Shown: positions 1 to 11,647 of the stretch, piece after piece
How positions within the stretch are numbered: the stretch's first letter is position 1
How the letters are laid out: each line of letters opens with the position of its first letter
NCBI GenBank assembly: GCA_965240325.2
Contig: OZ251246.1
Location: 744,001-808,000, forward strand
Origin: Rebecca billardiae RCC1528
Taxonomy: Eukaryota > Haptophyta
DNA length: 64,000 bases
Direction of reading: 5' to 3'
Made by a program: the position numbers and the translations under genes
The notes under the pieces: model-generated
Databases searched by the model: none
Told to the model about the DNA's origin: nothing
Seen by the model: the letters and a program-made list of their open reading frames with translations, nothing else

Positions 1-137
1 CGACGACTTAATTGATAATTAGGCGGCATCTAAACACGACAGAAACTGAGTAGTGAATAAACATGATGATGACGATGCTGATTCATGTCGGCTACAGGGG
101 GCGGTTCAATGTGATATATATACTATTTTTGTAGTTA

Positions 138-250
<113 letters not shown>

Positions 251-435
251 TCTCTATTGATGGATTAGGGGTGGAATTCCCATTTCTGGCGCACTTCCGC
301 ACTGGGGAGGCGAATAAAAAGCGTCATTAAATACGCGAATAAGGAATAGACTATCAATAATGGGAATAAAGCGCACGCATCAGTGCGAAGAATGTTTTCC
401 GGGTGTATCAGCGTAGGTCAGTTATTATGCGAAGC

Positions 436-438
<3 letters not shown>

Positions 439-494
<56 letters not shown>
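439..494. repeat. (AG)n microsatellite
   Basis: Uninterrupted AG tract of 28 units, followed directly by CCACGTCGTTAATATATA, a motif that recurs elsewhere in the window (near 29.3 kb and 53.5 kb). Confidence 0.97.
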
Positions 495-497
<3 letters not shown>

Positions 498-559
498 ACG
501 TCGTTAATATATATATATACATAATATATATCACAGTGCCGGAAAACTGCTCAGGGTGA

Positions 560-3370
560 CGTTTTAAGTTGTCCGCACCACTAGTCGAATCATCGGACAA
601 TTCTGAAGCGGTGCGCCTAAATTCGGCGCACCATAGGCGCGTCGAATCGTGGCACAGACCTTGGTAGCAGGCCACACCTGAGCGCGCTGCGCGCGCCGAC
701 GCGCGCTCGGCGCGGGCAAAAAATCATGCGCCGTTGGCATTACGCAGCCCCGCGCAGCGCTGTGCTCGAGCTCGGCGGCGGCGAAAGCGGGCGGGCGCAC
801 ACGGCGGTGCGCGTGCGCGCTGCTCCGAGCGCAGCTGCGGCCACCCCGGCGGCATACCGCCGGTCGAGGGCACGAAAACCGATTTTTCGGGAAAATGCAG
901 AGCAGCGGCGCCCGAGCGCGCCCGAGCTCGTCGCAGCACAGTCTCCTGGTGGCTGCGCCCCGTGAAGCCACGCCACGCGGGGCGCTGGCGTGCGCGTGGC
1001 CTGCGCCCACCGTGCGCTGCCCGATCATGGCCGTCGACCGCTCCGAGCGCCTCACCACGCGTGCTCGAGCCCACCGATACTGACGCCCGAGCACGGTGCC
1101 GGCAGCGCTCGCAGGTGGGCGTCGGAGAAAACACGCCGGCCGAACGAGCTTGAAGCGTCCGCCGCGATGCCAACGGCAGCGGACGACGTGCGCGCCACCT
1201 CGGCGCCAGTCGCCCAGCCCTTGCGCGGCGGTGCGGGCTCGCTCGTTCGCCGCCATCAGCTGCGCGCGCGCAGCCCGATCACTGCCCGCTGGTTCTGTTG
1301 TCGAGCAGCTGCGGCCTGCCACGCGCACTGCCGGACATTGAGCCACAGCGCGAGCACGCGCCTCGTCTGGCACGCGCGAGCACTCAGCATCGTGCGTGGC
1401 CACCATGACGCGCCCATCTGCGCCAGCAGCGATGAGCACGCCGCCGTTCAGCTCGCATCGGGCTCGCTCGCGACGCAGCAACGCGCGGCCGTAGCGGCAG
1501 CAGCGGCGCCGTCGAGCACGCGCAGCAAACAAATATGCAGCGCGGGCGAGTCGACGGTCTGGAAAATGCGCGATCACGCCACAGCAGGCTGGCAGAGCCC
1601 GCCCGAGCTGCAGCATGCCGTAGGTGCTGCCCCAAGCTCTCGACTGCCCGTAAGCGGCGGCATGTGCGGCGGCGCCGGCGGCGGCCATGCTGCCACGCCG
1701 TTGCGCGCCGCGGGGCGCCGTCGGCACCTCCGTGGTGAAGCGCACAGAGCTCGAGCCCACGGGGGCTGGCGACCGTCAAACCGACACCCCATGACGCGGG
1801 GCTGCGTGCGCCAGCTGCGCGCACTCCGTGGGCCCACCTAGCCCGCTCGAGCAGCTCGCCTTGGGTGCGCGCAGCGGCTCGAGCACACTGGTATGGGACG
1901 CCTGCCTGCGGTGCCGCCGAGCACATGCGGCCGACGGTCACTCAGCACGGGCGACTCGACGGCGGCGAGCAGGCGCGACGGCCTCGCCGCGCCGCGGAAA
2001 AGCCTGCCCGGGCTGCAGCACGCCGTAGGAGCAGCCCAGCGCCCTCCTCCGCCCTCCAGCTTCGGCGCGCGCAGCAGGCCCGGCGGCGGCCATGCTGGCG
2101 TGCCCAAGCATGAAGATGGGCGCGGCCGGCCGCGCCGTCGCAAAGCGCGCAGAACTCGAGCTCGGGGGGGCGGACGGCCGCCAAACTGGCGCGGCAGGAC
2201 GTGGCACTGCGTGCGCCAGCTGCGCGCACCCGCTGCGCCCGCGTGGCCCGTGCGAGCGCCGCGCCTCGAGCACACGCAGCTGCTCGACACAGCCACGGCA
2301 GTGTGGCTTGTGCGCGTGCACGTGATCAGTCTCAGCTCTGAGGCGCGCGCTCAGGAGGGCTGCGGCCGGGCCGAGCGCGATCTGCGCGGACGGTACAGCC
2401 TGGCGGCTCATGCCAGCCAGCCCAAAGCCCGCTCCGCCATCCGCGTCATGGCGCTCCAGCCTCTCGCGTGCTGCGCTGCAGCCGCGCTCGGCAAAGACGT
2501 CGCCCAGCCCGCCTTGCACGCGGCTGAGCAGTGGCAGCCAGGCGAAGCGTCGTCGCGGGCGAGGCTGCGCTGGGTGATGCGGCTCGGGTCGGTGGGCAAG
2601 TCGCACCCCGCCGTCGGTCGCCTCCACGCCTCAGGCTCGCTCGAGGTCAAAGACAACTGCGCGGCGCGGCGTTTGCGCGGGCGGGCCGCGGGCGTGGCGG
2701 GGTGTACGCGTGCAATGTCACAGCCTCCCACACAATTTCAGGAGGGTGAGACGCACCGCCAGCGGCACCCGCACACAATCCCACCCTGCGCGAGCCACCT
2801 GCCGTGTCGACTGAAGCATCAGGCTCGGGCGCAACCGCGGGCGGCGCATGCAAGAAGCTCGCGAAACGCACCGCGCGCGCCGTGAGGGCGAAAGGAGAGC
2901 ACCCGTCAGGGCGGCGAGGAACTTGCCCAGCGCCACGCGGAAGACGACCCCAGCCCGCGTCGACGCATAGTCGGGCCCGCGAGCAGCCTCGTCGGTCTTC
3001 GCCGAGTAGATCGCGCCGCGAGCCGAGGCACCGCTCGTTTGAGGCTCCGTCCGCCGCGAAGTCGCGGCTTCCACCCGAGTTCCACTGTCCGGCCGAGACC
3101 GGATTCGCTGACTCGAGCTGCGGACCGTCCGAAGCGTCACGGAAAATTCCAATCCTGCACTGTGATAGATATATAGCTAGTGTATATATATAGCTATAGT
3201 TATTCCGATAGAGTTTCTTTTATATTCCCGGGCAGTCGTAGTAACATCAAGGCGGGCGGGCCTAGGGCTAGTCTAGAGATAGAGTGCCTAGTGGCCTACT
3301 GCGGGCTAACGAGTACGGAGAATAACGGCTACGGCCCGCCATATATATATATATTAATATATATATATCG
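560..3370. other. GC-rich stretch without a credible gene; degenerate direct duplication
   Basis: Several overlapping frames stay open on both strands here, but they are Ala/Arg-rich, share no recognisable domain and behave like chance frames in very GC-rich DNA. Two segments, roughly 1560-1880 and 1960-2290, are diverged copies of each other. Both contain a CTGCAGCA(T/C)GCCGTAGG block, then a GGCGGCCATGCTG block, then a TGCGTGCGCCAGCTGCGCGCAC block (given here in part), in the same order and spacing. This looks like an old tandem duplication of about 390 bases. No function is proposed. Confidence 0.45.
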
Positions 3371-3377
3371 TTATATA

Positions 3378-3434
<57 letters not shown>

Positions 3435-3466
3435 GTACTACTACTACTACTACTACTACTACTAAT
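3378..3466. repeat. (TAC)n trinucleotide microsatellite with one interruption
   Basis: Tandem TAC/ACT units interrupted once by a CGTAC. It is flanked by AT dinucleotide tracts (3342-3369) and by AT/AG tracts (3539-3590). It lies just beyond the stop codon of the kinase gene, in its 3' flank. Confidence 0.95.
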
Positions 3467-3605
3467 AATAATAAAGTATAATCAGTGCATACGCCAGCAG
3501 ATAGTAACGGCGGCGGCGACGCGACGACGGCAGCAAGCATATATATATATAGAGAGAGAGAGATATAGATATAGATATCCCACCCGATCGCTGATGCTCG
3601 CATTG

Positions 3606-5524
3606 TCAACCCTCGTCCTCGTCGTCCTCCTCCTCCCCTGGTGCCAGGACCCCTTCGTATGGGTCTGTAGCCAGCCACGGGTGGCGCAGGCACTGCTCAG
3701 CCGTTGGCCTCGCCTCCGGGTCCAGCGTCAGGGTTGAGCCGACGAAGCTGAGGAAGAGCTGCGCTCCGAAATGTCACGAGCGTGGGCGGGCGAGTGCGTG
3801 GTCAGCGGCGCAGGACCGCGCGCGCGCGGCCAAGGCGCTCGGCGCGCGCACGCACCTCGTCGTCCACGTGCAGCCGGTGCCGCAGCGACGTCATCTTCGG
3901 GTGCAGGCAGGTGTGCATGTGCCCGCGCCCACCCGGCGCTTTGACTCGCTCGTACAGCATGCAGTCGGGCGTGAAGTGCTTGGCGGAGTGCCGGCCGCGC
4001 GCCAGCATGGACGGCGGGAACGGGCCGAGCACGCCGACCATCCGACAGAGCATCGACGTCACCGAGTCGTTCTGGAAGAGCACGTAGCTGCGAAGGCGCG
4101 TGCGAAGGCGCGTGCGAAGGGCGATCGGGCGGGCCGTCCAGTCAGCCCGGGCCGGCGGCGCGGCGGCCCGCAGCCGGCGTCCTCACGAGGCGCGCGCACG
4201 CGCGCGCGCCGCGGGCGGCCGCCGCGTCGGCGTCGGCGCGCGCTCGCTCACCCGGTCCAGAGCCCGGCGAGGATGCAGCCCAGGCTCCAGATGTCGATTC
4301 TCTGGTCGTACGGGCAGCCGAGGATGACCTCGGGCGCGCGGTACGAGCGCGACTGCACGTACGACGAGAGGTGGTCCGTCGTGAAGCACGAGGAGCCGAA
4401 GTCGATCACCTTCACCTCGCAGCGCGAGTAGGACTTGATGAGAATGTTCTCAGGCTTGAGGTCGCAGTGGATCAGCCCGAGCGAGTGGATGTACGCGAGC
4501 GCCTGCAGCACCTGCGTCGCGATCGAGCGGAGCCGGCGCAGCGTGAAGTAGCGCGCGTTCGACGACTCGCGGTTGAACTTGGACGCCTCGTACAGGTTGT
4601 CGCGCAGCAGCTCGCACACGATGAACAGGTGCTCCTGCGGGGGACGAGGGGGCGGGCGCCGCGCGAGCCCGCGGGGCGGACGGTGGGGCGGGCGGGCGGG
4701 GTGGGTGGGCGGCGCGCGCGTGCGTGGTTGGTTCTGGTTGGCTCCGGGGTCGAGGAGGGGCGGGCTGGGAGCGGGCGGCTGAGCACGCGCCCCGGCGCCA
4801 GGCCGCGCGCCTCGGCCCAGCCCAGCGCGCGCACGCGCGCGCGCCGGCGCCCAGCGAGCGTGCCGGGCCGGCGTCAGCCGCGCGCCGAGCGCGGCGCCCG
4901 GCGCGCCGCGTGCGCGCGCGGCGCGCGCCGCCCACGCCGCGCGGCGCGCGCGCGCGCGCCTTGTGGTAGAAGAAGTCGAAGAGGCGCAGCACCGGCTGCG
5001 TGTGCCCCGGGTCGTGCGTGTTGATGTACTGCAGCAGCTTGATCTCGTCGAGCGACTGGTCGAAGAAGTCCTTGTTGTTCTTGATGATCTTGATGCAGAC
5101 CATCCTGTCCTCCTCCATGTCATAGCACTGGATCGCGCGAGAGAACGCGGCCGAGCCTAGGTACTCGATGACCTGGTACCGCGCGGCGATGACGGAGTTG
5201 ATCCGCACGGGGAACTCCTTCTCCTCCTCGAAGCCCGTCTTGTCCTTGGTGTAGATCACGCGCAGCGGGAAGGAGGCGAGGCGGGGCCTGTCGCGCGCCT
5301 GCTGCTGCAACGGGTCGATGGAAGTCTCGATGCCGACGTCCACGTCGTCGTCGTCGTCCTCCTCCTCGTCGTCGTCGTCGTCCAGGCCCTCCTCGCCGCC
5401 CTCCTCCTCGTCGTCGTCGTCATACTCCTCGTCCAGCTCCTCCTCGCCCTCCTCCTCCTCGTCGTCGTCATCGAGCACGCGGGAGCGCTCGTCGCCGCCG
5501 TGCGAGCGCGAGCGCGATCGCGAG

Positions 5525-5559
<35 letters not shown>

Positions 5560-5845
5560 CCGCTCTGCCGCGGAGCGCGAGTCGTCGTCGGCACCGCTCG
5601 TGCCGCCGTCGCTGCGCGCGCGCCGTCGCGCGCCGTCGGCCGCGCCGTCGTGCGCGCGCTCGCGCGGCGGGCCACCATTCGGCAGGCCGCCGCCGCCGCC
5701 GCCGCCGCCGGATCGTGCACCGGCTCTGCTGAAGCCGCCTAGAAGCGGCCTCGCGTGCGCGTGAGGCGTGCCCGCGGCGGGCATGCGCGGCGCGTGGTCC
5801 GAGTGGTGCGCGGGCGGCGAGGCGTCGGCCGTGCTCACGTGCCGC

Positions 5846-5876
<31 letters not shown>

Positions 5877-6325
5877 TGTCCGGCCCCGCCTCAGCCGCTG
5901 CCGGCGCAGCCGCGGCGCCGGCCGCGGCCGCGGCGCCAGCCGCGCCGCTCCGCTGCTTGGCGCGCGCTGCCGCGGCGGCGCCGCCCAGGGGGTCGGCTGC
6001 GAGGCGAGCGATGAGCGTCTCCTCGTCGAGCTCCTCCTCCTCGGCCTCGCCGTTCTCGCCGAGCTCCTCCTTCGCGTCCACCATCCCGTCGGCCAGCGCG
6101 CCGTGGCCTGCCGCGCCGCGCGCCGCGCCGCCGCCACCGCCAGCGCCAGCGCCGCCCGCCGCCTTCTCCACCTCGGGCGCCGGCTGCGTCGCGGTGGCGG
6201 AGGCGGCGCTGTCGCAGCCGCGCGCGTCGGCGGAGGTGTCGCGCGCGCCTCCCGTCGACGCGGCGTACGCAGCCGTCGCCGCCGCCAGCGCGCGCTCCTC
6301 CTCGAGCAGCCCGTCGTCGTCGGCC

Positions 6326-6383
<58 letters not shown>

Positions 6384-7281
6384 TGCCAAGGCTGCCGTGC
6401 GGCCGCGGCGCGGCGTGCGCGTCGGCGTGGGCGTCGTCGTCGAGGTGCTCGAGCGAGAAGGGCTCGAGCGCGCGGCCGAACGCGCGCGCCTCCTCGATGT
6501 GCTGCGCCGCGTCGAGCAGCCCCTCGTCGTCGTCTGCGTGCACCCGCACGTACCCCAGGTCGTCGTCGTCCAGCCATTCTTCCGGCACGGCCTCGTCCGC
6601 GCGAGGCTGGTACCACTCGGGCACGGGGATGGGCGGGAGGAGGTGCGGCGGCGCGGGCGCGGGCGGGAGCGCGCGCGTCGGCGGGGGCAGCACCGCGCTC
6701 GCCAGCCCCAGCTCGTCCGCGGCTGCCCTCGCGGCCGCGGCCGCGGCCGCGCCGCCGGGCGGCGGCGCGGTCGAAGAGGACTCGGCCTCGCCGCCAGTGC
6801 CGTGCGCCGGCGGCAGCGCGACGTCGGGCGGGAGCGAGACCTCGAGCGCGTGCGGCGCGCCCGCGGGCGCGGCGTCGCTCGCCTGCCGCACGGCCGGCTG
6901 CGAGCGTGCCGAGCGCTTCGCCCGCTCTGCATCCACCCACGTGGGTAGGGGTGAGCCCGCAGCCGCGAGTGGCCCGCCGCCCGCGCTCGGCGGCGGCGTC
7001 TCGGCCTGCGCCACGCGCTCGACGATCAGGGCTGCGCGCGACGGAGGCGGCGCGTGTGGTCGCGCGGGCAAGCGCCAGCACCTCAGCCGGCGCCGCACGC
7101 GCGAGCTCGCGCGCCGCGCGAGCGCCGGGCGCGCCGGCGCGCGTCTCGCGCGCGCACCCTCGAGCTCGGATGGCTCAGCCGGATCGGCGGCGCGGTCGGC
7201 GAGCGCGCTGCGCAGGGCGTCCTCGGACAGGCCGGGCGCCCGCTTGCGCAGGTGCGCGATGATCAGCTCATCCAGGTCCAT
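3606..7281 (-). CDS. DYRK-family protein kinase, plant/algal DYRKP type
   Basis: A dual-specificity tyrosine-regulated (CMGC) protein kinase that phosphorylates Ser/Thr and activates itself on an activation-loop Tyr. Exons on the minus strand are 7281-7158, 7031-4960, 4634-4252, 4087-3856 and 3758-3606. Reading phase is continuous across all junctions and gives about 987 residues. The first intron is 126 nt and stays open in frame, so it is inferred from its donor (GTGCGCGC) and acceptor (CGCGCAG). The start region has a LisH-like helix pair (IIAHLRKRAPG...). A long acidic and Ala/Gly low-complexity linker follows. The kinase domain is at about 657-967: the VAIK Lys lies in VCIKIIKNN, HCDLKPEN replaces HRD, then VIDFGSS, then YVQSRSYRAPE in the activation loop, ending LRHPWL. 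The motifs FDQSLDEIKLLQYIN and VLFQNDS are characteristic of the plant DYRKP branch. The second intron appears to use a GC donor (AAG|GCGCGC). The tail is acidic. Confidence 0.92.
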
Positions 7282-7518
7282 CGACGCGCCGCGCGCGCGC
7301 GAGCGCTCGCCAAGCGTGCCCAAGCTTAGGGCGGTCCGACCAGCGGCACGCAGGGCCCGCCCAGCGCGGAGGCGGGTGGGACTTTTGGCTGGCGAGGCGA
7401 GTCCGGCGGCGGCGTTTGGACTCAAACGCGGGGTCCGGCTTGGCGGGCGCGAGGCTGGCGCGGCGGTCCAAGCCCGCTGACACGTCAGCGCTCTCGCACC
7501 GCCGCCGTCTCGACCGCC
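7282..7518. promoter_or_regulatory. shared upstream region of a divergent gene pair
   Basis: Only 237 bases separate the start codons of the kinase (-) and calreticulin (+). Both promoters must lie here or overlap the genes, so this is a candidate bidirectional promoter. No TATA box is evident. The function is inferred from geometry alone. Confidence 0.5.
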
Positions 7519-9598
7519 ATGCGCGGCACCGCGCGCGCATGCCTCGCCGTCGCGCTCGCCGCCGCGAGCTGCCATGCAGAGGTACGCACCGCGCGCCTCC
7601 TCCGCAGCTCGTCCGACCGGCCGCGGCGCACTCTGACGGCCGTGACGCCGTGCGCGCGCGCGCGCGCGCGCGCCGCATCAGACTTTCTTCGTGGACAAGT
7701 TTGACGACCTGTCCAAGTGGACGCCCTCCAAGGCGAAGGAGGAGATGGGCGCATTCGGCCACGGTGCGGGCAAGTGGTCCGGCGACGAGAAGGTGCAGAC
7801 GGGCATGACCACGCCCGACGACATGAAGTTCTACGCCGCGTCCGCGAAGCTCAGCAAGCCCACGACCACGCGCGGCAAGGAGCTGGTCGTGCAGTTCAGC
7901 GTGAAGCACGAGGAGCACAAGTACGCCTTCTGCGGCGGCGGGTACATCAAGCTGCTGCCCAAGTCGCTCGACCAGGAGAAGTTCTCGGGCGACTCGCCGT
8001 ACTTTGTCATGGTGTGCGCGCGCGCGCGCAGCCGCTGCGCCACACGGCGCGCGCGCCGTGCGCATGCACTCGGCTGGGCTCGCTGCGCGCGGCTGGGCTG
8101 GCGCTCGCGAGCGCGTGCGCTCGTGTCGTGCGGCACCGGCCAGCCGCGCGCACACCCCGGCGCTGCTCCAGCCTCGTCGCCCAGCCGGGCCGCGCGCGAG
8201 CTGCGGCCGCGCCCGGGCGGCCATGCTGATGCGCTGCCTGCTGCCTGCGGCCCCGCCGTGCGCGTCCGGCCGCACCGCGCGGCGCGCGTCGAGGCAGTTC
8301 GGGCCGGACATGTGCGGGTACGACACCTCGCTGATCCACCTCATCTTCAGCTACAAGGGCGACAACCTGCTCAAGACCGACAAGATTGACCTCGAGTGCG
8401 CGCCGCGCCGCGCCACATCGCGCCGCGCCGGCTGCGCTGAGCACGGCGGCGCGCGAGTGCCGTGGCCGCGCAGCAGCGCGCAGCGCGGCCCCGCGCCGGC
8501 CGCTGGCGCCGGTGCCGCCCGTCGCAGCCTGCGCTCACCCGCGCCCGACCCCGCCCGCCGCCGCCGCCGCGCGGCGCGCGCAGCTACGCCGAGAAGAACG
8601 AGTTCACACACCTGTACACACTGCACCTCTTCCCGAATGACACTTACGCCGTGTACTTCGATATGGAACCCAAAGCGAACGGCTCGCTGCTCGAGCAGTG
8701 GCCGTACCCGCAGCCGACGATGGAGGACCCGGAGGACACGAAGCCGGAGGACTGGGTGGACGAGCGCAAGATCGACGACCCCGACGACAAGAAGCCCGAC
8801 GGCTACGACGACATCCCGAAGGAGATCGCCGACCCCGAGGCGACAAAGCCGGACGACTGGGACGACGAGGACGATGGCGAGTGGGAGGCGCCGCGCATGC
8901 CCAACCCCGAGTACAAGGGCGCGTGGTCGCCCAAGCGGATCGACAACCCGGCCTACAAGGTGCGCGCGCGCGCGCGCGCGCGGAGAGGCGGGGTGCGGGC
9001 TCGGGCGGCTCGCAGCCGCGCCCGCCGATCCCGGGCGTCCGGCCGTGCCGCGCCGCGGCGTGAGGGCGAGCGCACGCGCGCGCGCGCATGCAGCTGCGCG
9101 CGGCGCGTGCGTGCGTCCGTGGCGCGCGGGGAGAGGGCTCGGCCCGCGCGCGCCTGGACACGCTGCCCGCGCGCGGCGCGCCGTGCGACCCCCGCTCACC
9201 CGCGCCCCGCCCCTTCCCGCCCGCCCCCGCCCCCGCAGGGCGAGTGGAAGCCCAGAGAGATCCCCAACCCCAAGTACGAGGCGGGGGTGCAGCTGGGCGC
9301 GTTCGACGACATCGGCGCGGTGGGCTTTGAGCTGTGGATTGTGAACAACGGCACGGTGTTCGACAACGTGGTCGTGACCGACTCGCTCGCTGAGGCGTTC
9401 AAGCTCGCCGAGGAGACGTGGAAGCCCTTCGTCGAGAAGGAGAAGGAGGCGAAGGAGGCGTGGGACAAGGAGCACCCGTCAACCGACGAGTACGCGGGCG
9501 GCGAGGAGGACGAGGACTACGAGGGCGAGGAGGAGGAGGATGCCTTCGGCGGGATGGAGGAGGGCGAGGGCGAGGGCGACGGCAAGGACGAGCTGTAA
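7519..9598 (+). CDS. calreticulin, ER lectin chaperone
   Basis: Calcium-binding lectin chaperone of the ER lumen that helps fold monoglucosylated N-glycoproteins. Five exons: 7519-7581, 7682-8011, 8298-8395, 8584-8959 and 9239-9598. Reading phase is consistent throughout, giving 408 residues, the usual size for the family. Exon 1 is almost exactly the signal peptide (residues 1-20, MRGTARACLAVALAAASCHA). The N-domain carries both family signatures, KHEEHKYAFCGGGYIK and MFGPDMCGYD, including the conserved cysteines. The P-domain has three copies of the acidic repeat (such as IDDPDDKKPDGYDD) followed by three copies of the GEWxPRxIxNPxYK type. The C-terminal region is Glu/Asp-rich, as expected for low-affinity calcium storage, and the protein ends in KDEL for ER retrieval. 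Introns are 100-286 nt, and three of the four begin with a GC-alternating tract. All key features are intact. Confidence 0.97.
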
Positions 9599-9871
9599 GC
9601 CGGCGGTGGGCACCGCCGCACGGCCCGCCGCTTTATTGCTGCTCGCGCGTCGTAGTTGTATGGCGTCACGCATAGATGATAATGAGTCGTCCGCGTGGAT
9701 CACTCAGATCACACGAGTGCCCGTGACTGCGGCAGTTAAGTCGTCAGCATCGGGCGGGACACTGATGAACAATTAAGTGATGATCGATCGGGCTGCATCA
9801 CGGATCCTGTGACATGCTCCGAGTCATCATCCGACCAATAAGTAGATTCTTCGCAATCGCGCGCTCACGGC

Positions 9872-11647
9872 TCAGGCTGCGTCATCCTGGCACGCGCGCT
9901 GCCGCTTATTGGACACGCGCTCGTCGGCCCAGTCGACGGCCAGCATTTCAATCAGCTCCCACGCCTCGACCGGGTCGTCGCGCTTGAACGCGGCCCAGCG
10001 CTCCTGCTTCATGATCACCTTGATCTCCTCCTTTGCCAGCGCGCGCACGCCCTCCACCAGCCGAGCGCACCCTCCGGCCGCCTTGGCGTGCCGCAGCATG
10101 TCGAGGCAGTTGTCCACGTCCAGAGCAGCCAGCAGCGCGTCCTCGCACCGGCGTGCCACGCCCGCCAGCACGTTGGCCTCGGCGTGCGCGGCAGGCGCAT
10201 TCTCCGAGCCCGCAGCCGAAGGCGGCGTTGGCGGCTGCAGCTTGCTCGCCAGCCGCAGCAGCTCGAGCAGCACCGACGGCTCGGCCGGCAGCGGCGCCTC
10301 GCCAGCCGAGTGCAGCTGGCGCAGCAGCGCCTCGTGCGCCGCGCCGGAGAAGTCCGGGTCGGCCCGGACCTCGCGCTGGCCGCCCTCCGCCAGCCCGCCG
10401 CCCAGCTGCGCCTCGTAGTACTCGGAGTGCCGCGCGAGCAGCAGCCGGCTCGCGCCGAGCTCGGTGCCGTCCGCGCACCGCAGCACCACGTCGTGCTGCC
10501 GCGTGGGCTCGCCCACCGCATCGGCCAGAGCGCTCAGCTTGGCATGCAGCCGCGCGTGCGCACCGCGCAGCTCGGCCTCGCTGTGGGCGAGCTGTGCGTG
10601 CGACTCGCCTGCTGAGATGAGCAGAAGGCGGGGCACGTCCTCGCCGCCGCAGCTCAGCATGCACTCGAGCAATGTCTCCGCCTCTGACACCGCATTGCGC
10701 CCCACCTTCTCCTTAGAGCTGTGCCGAATGCGCATCAGCGCGCCGACAAGGCCAGGCGTGCTCGCAATGGATGCGCGATGCTCGGCGCTATAGTCGAAGA
10801 TGTGCAGCAGCGCTGCAGCAGCACTGGACAGTGCGTCGGACCGCTCACGCACATGGCCAGAGCCCTCCCACGTGGCCAGCAGCAGCTGCACCATGCCCGC
10901 GCAGAGGCCCCCGCCCATCAATGCCGTGTGGGACGCCGTGCTGTGAGCGAGTGAGCCTATGGCAATCGCTGCCCCGAGCTGCGCGCGCGCGTTGTCAGCC
11001 CCCAGTACCGACACGAGCGGCGGGATGGCATCGGCCAGAGCGCTCTCGTCACGCAGGCGGGGCGTGCTGGCGAAGTAGCCGATGGCATGTGCTGCATCCC
11101 CTTGCACCAGCCCGCTTGCAGAGCGGAGCAGCGGGATGATATGTGAGATGCTGACGCCCGCCTCTTCGATCTCATCTGCTTGATCAGTCCAGGCAATGTA
11201 CCCGAGCAGATGTGCTGCCCGGGCTTGCACGCACTCCTCGGCCGAGCCCAGCAGCGATACCAGCCGCCGGATGGCGTCACAGGCGATGAGCGCATGGAAC
11301 ACAATAGCATGGAACACAATAGCATCGGGATCAAGCAGAGCGAAGATGGCCGTCAACGCAGCCAGCTGAACGTCAGCAGTGCGCTCAGGCGCGAGGAGCT
11401 GCACCAGCGCCGGCCAAGCCTGCGATTCGACGATCGCCTCCGACACGTTTGCCTCGTCGCCATCGTGCTCGTCCCGATCGATGCAGAACGGGACGAGCGC
11501 CGCGATCCTCGCCTCGGTGCCCGGAGGCTGGGCGCGCAGCGCGCTGAGGAGCGCCTCCACCGCCTCGAGGCCGACCGGCTTGTAAGGGAGCTTCGACGCG
11601 CGCGCGTTTGCCTCGGTGAGCAGCGCCTCCGCAGCGCTTGGACGCAT
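9872..11647 (-). CDS. ARM-repeat/BTB-domain protein, copy A
   Basis: A 591-residue protein with the ARM-then-BTB architecture known from plant adaptors such as ARIA, which recruit partners through ARM repeats and may bind cullin-3 through BTB. This role is by family, not shown here. Residues about 25-330 are armadillo/HEAT-like helices (LVQLLAPERTADVQLAALTAI, LVSLLGSAEECVQARAAHLLGY, IIPLLRSASGLVQGDAAHAIGY). The BTB domain is near 375-480 (HDVVLRCADGTELGASRLLLARHS...YYEAQL, quoted in part) and a BACK-like helical part follows. The start at 11647 was chosen because the paralogue at 21519 begins with the matching MHPSAAEALLTEAKARASKL; a longer frame exists upstream. It carries a perfect 15-base tandem duplication near 11298-11330 that repeats AIVFH, absent from copy B. 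It is single-exon and convergent with calreticulin. Confidence 0.85.
   Translation of the reverse strand: MRPSAAEALLTEANARASKLPYKPVGLEAVEALLSALRAQPPGTEARIAALVPFCIDRDEHDGDEANVSEAIVESQAWPALVQLLAPERTADVQLAALTAIFALLDPDAIVFHAIVFHALIACDAIRRLVSLLGSAEECVQARAAHLLGYIAWTDQADEIEEAGVSISHIIPLLRSASGLVQGDAAHAIGYFASTPRLRDESALADAIPPLVSVLGADNARAQLGAAIAIGSLAHSTASHTALMGGGLCAGMVQLLLATWEGSGHVRERSDALSSAAAALLHIFDYSAEHRASIASTPGLVGALMRIRHSSKEKVGRNAVSEAETLLECMLSCGGEDVPRLLLISAGESHAQLAHSEAELRGAHARLHAKLSALADAVGEPTRQHDVVLRCADGTELGASRLLLARHSEYYEAQLGGGLAEGGQREVRADPDFSGAAHEALLRQLHSAGEAPLPAEPSVLLELLRLASKLQPPTPPSAAGSENAPAAHAEANVLAGVARRCEDALLAALDVDNCLDMLRHAKAAGGCARLVEGVRALAKEEIKVIMKQERWAAFKRDDPVEAWELIEMLAVDWADERVSNKRQRACQDDAA

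Noticed and set aside
564-1760. 398-codon minus-strand frame in the first 2 kb
   Set aside because: Ala/Arg-rich, overlaps equally long frames on the other strand, no motif; consistent with chance in GC-rich DNA.
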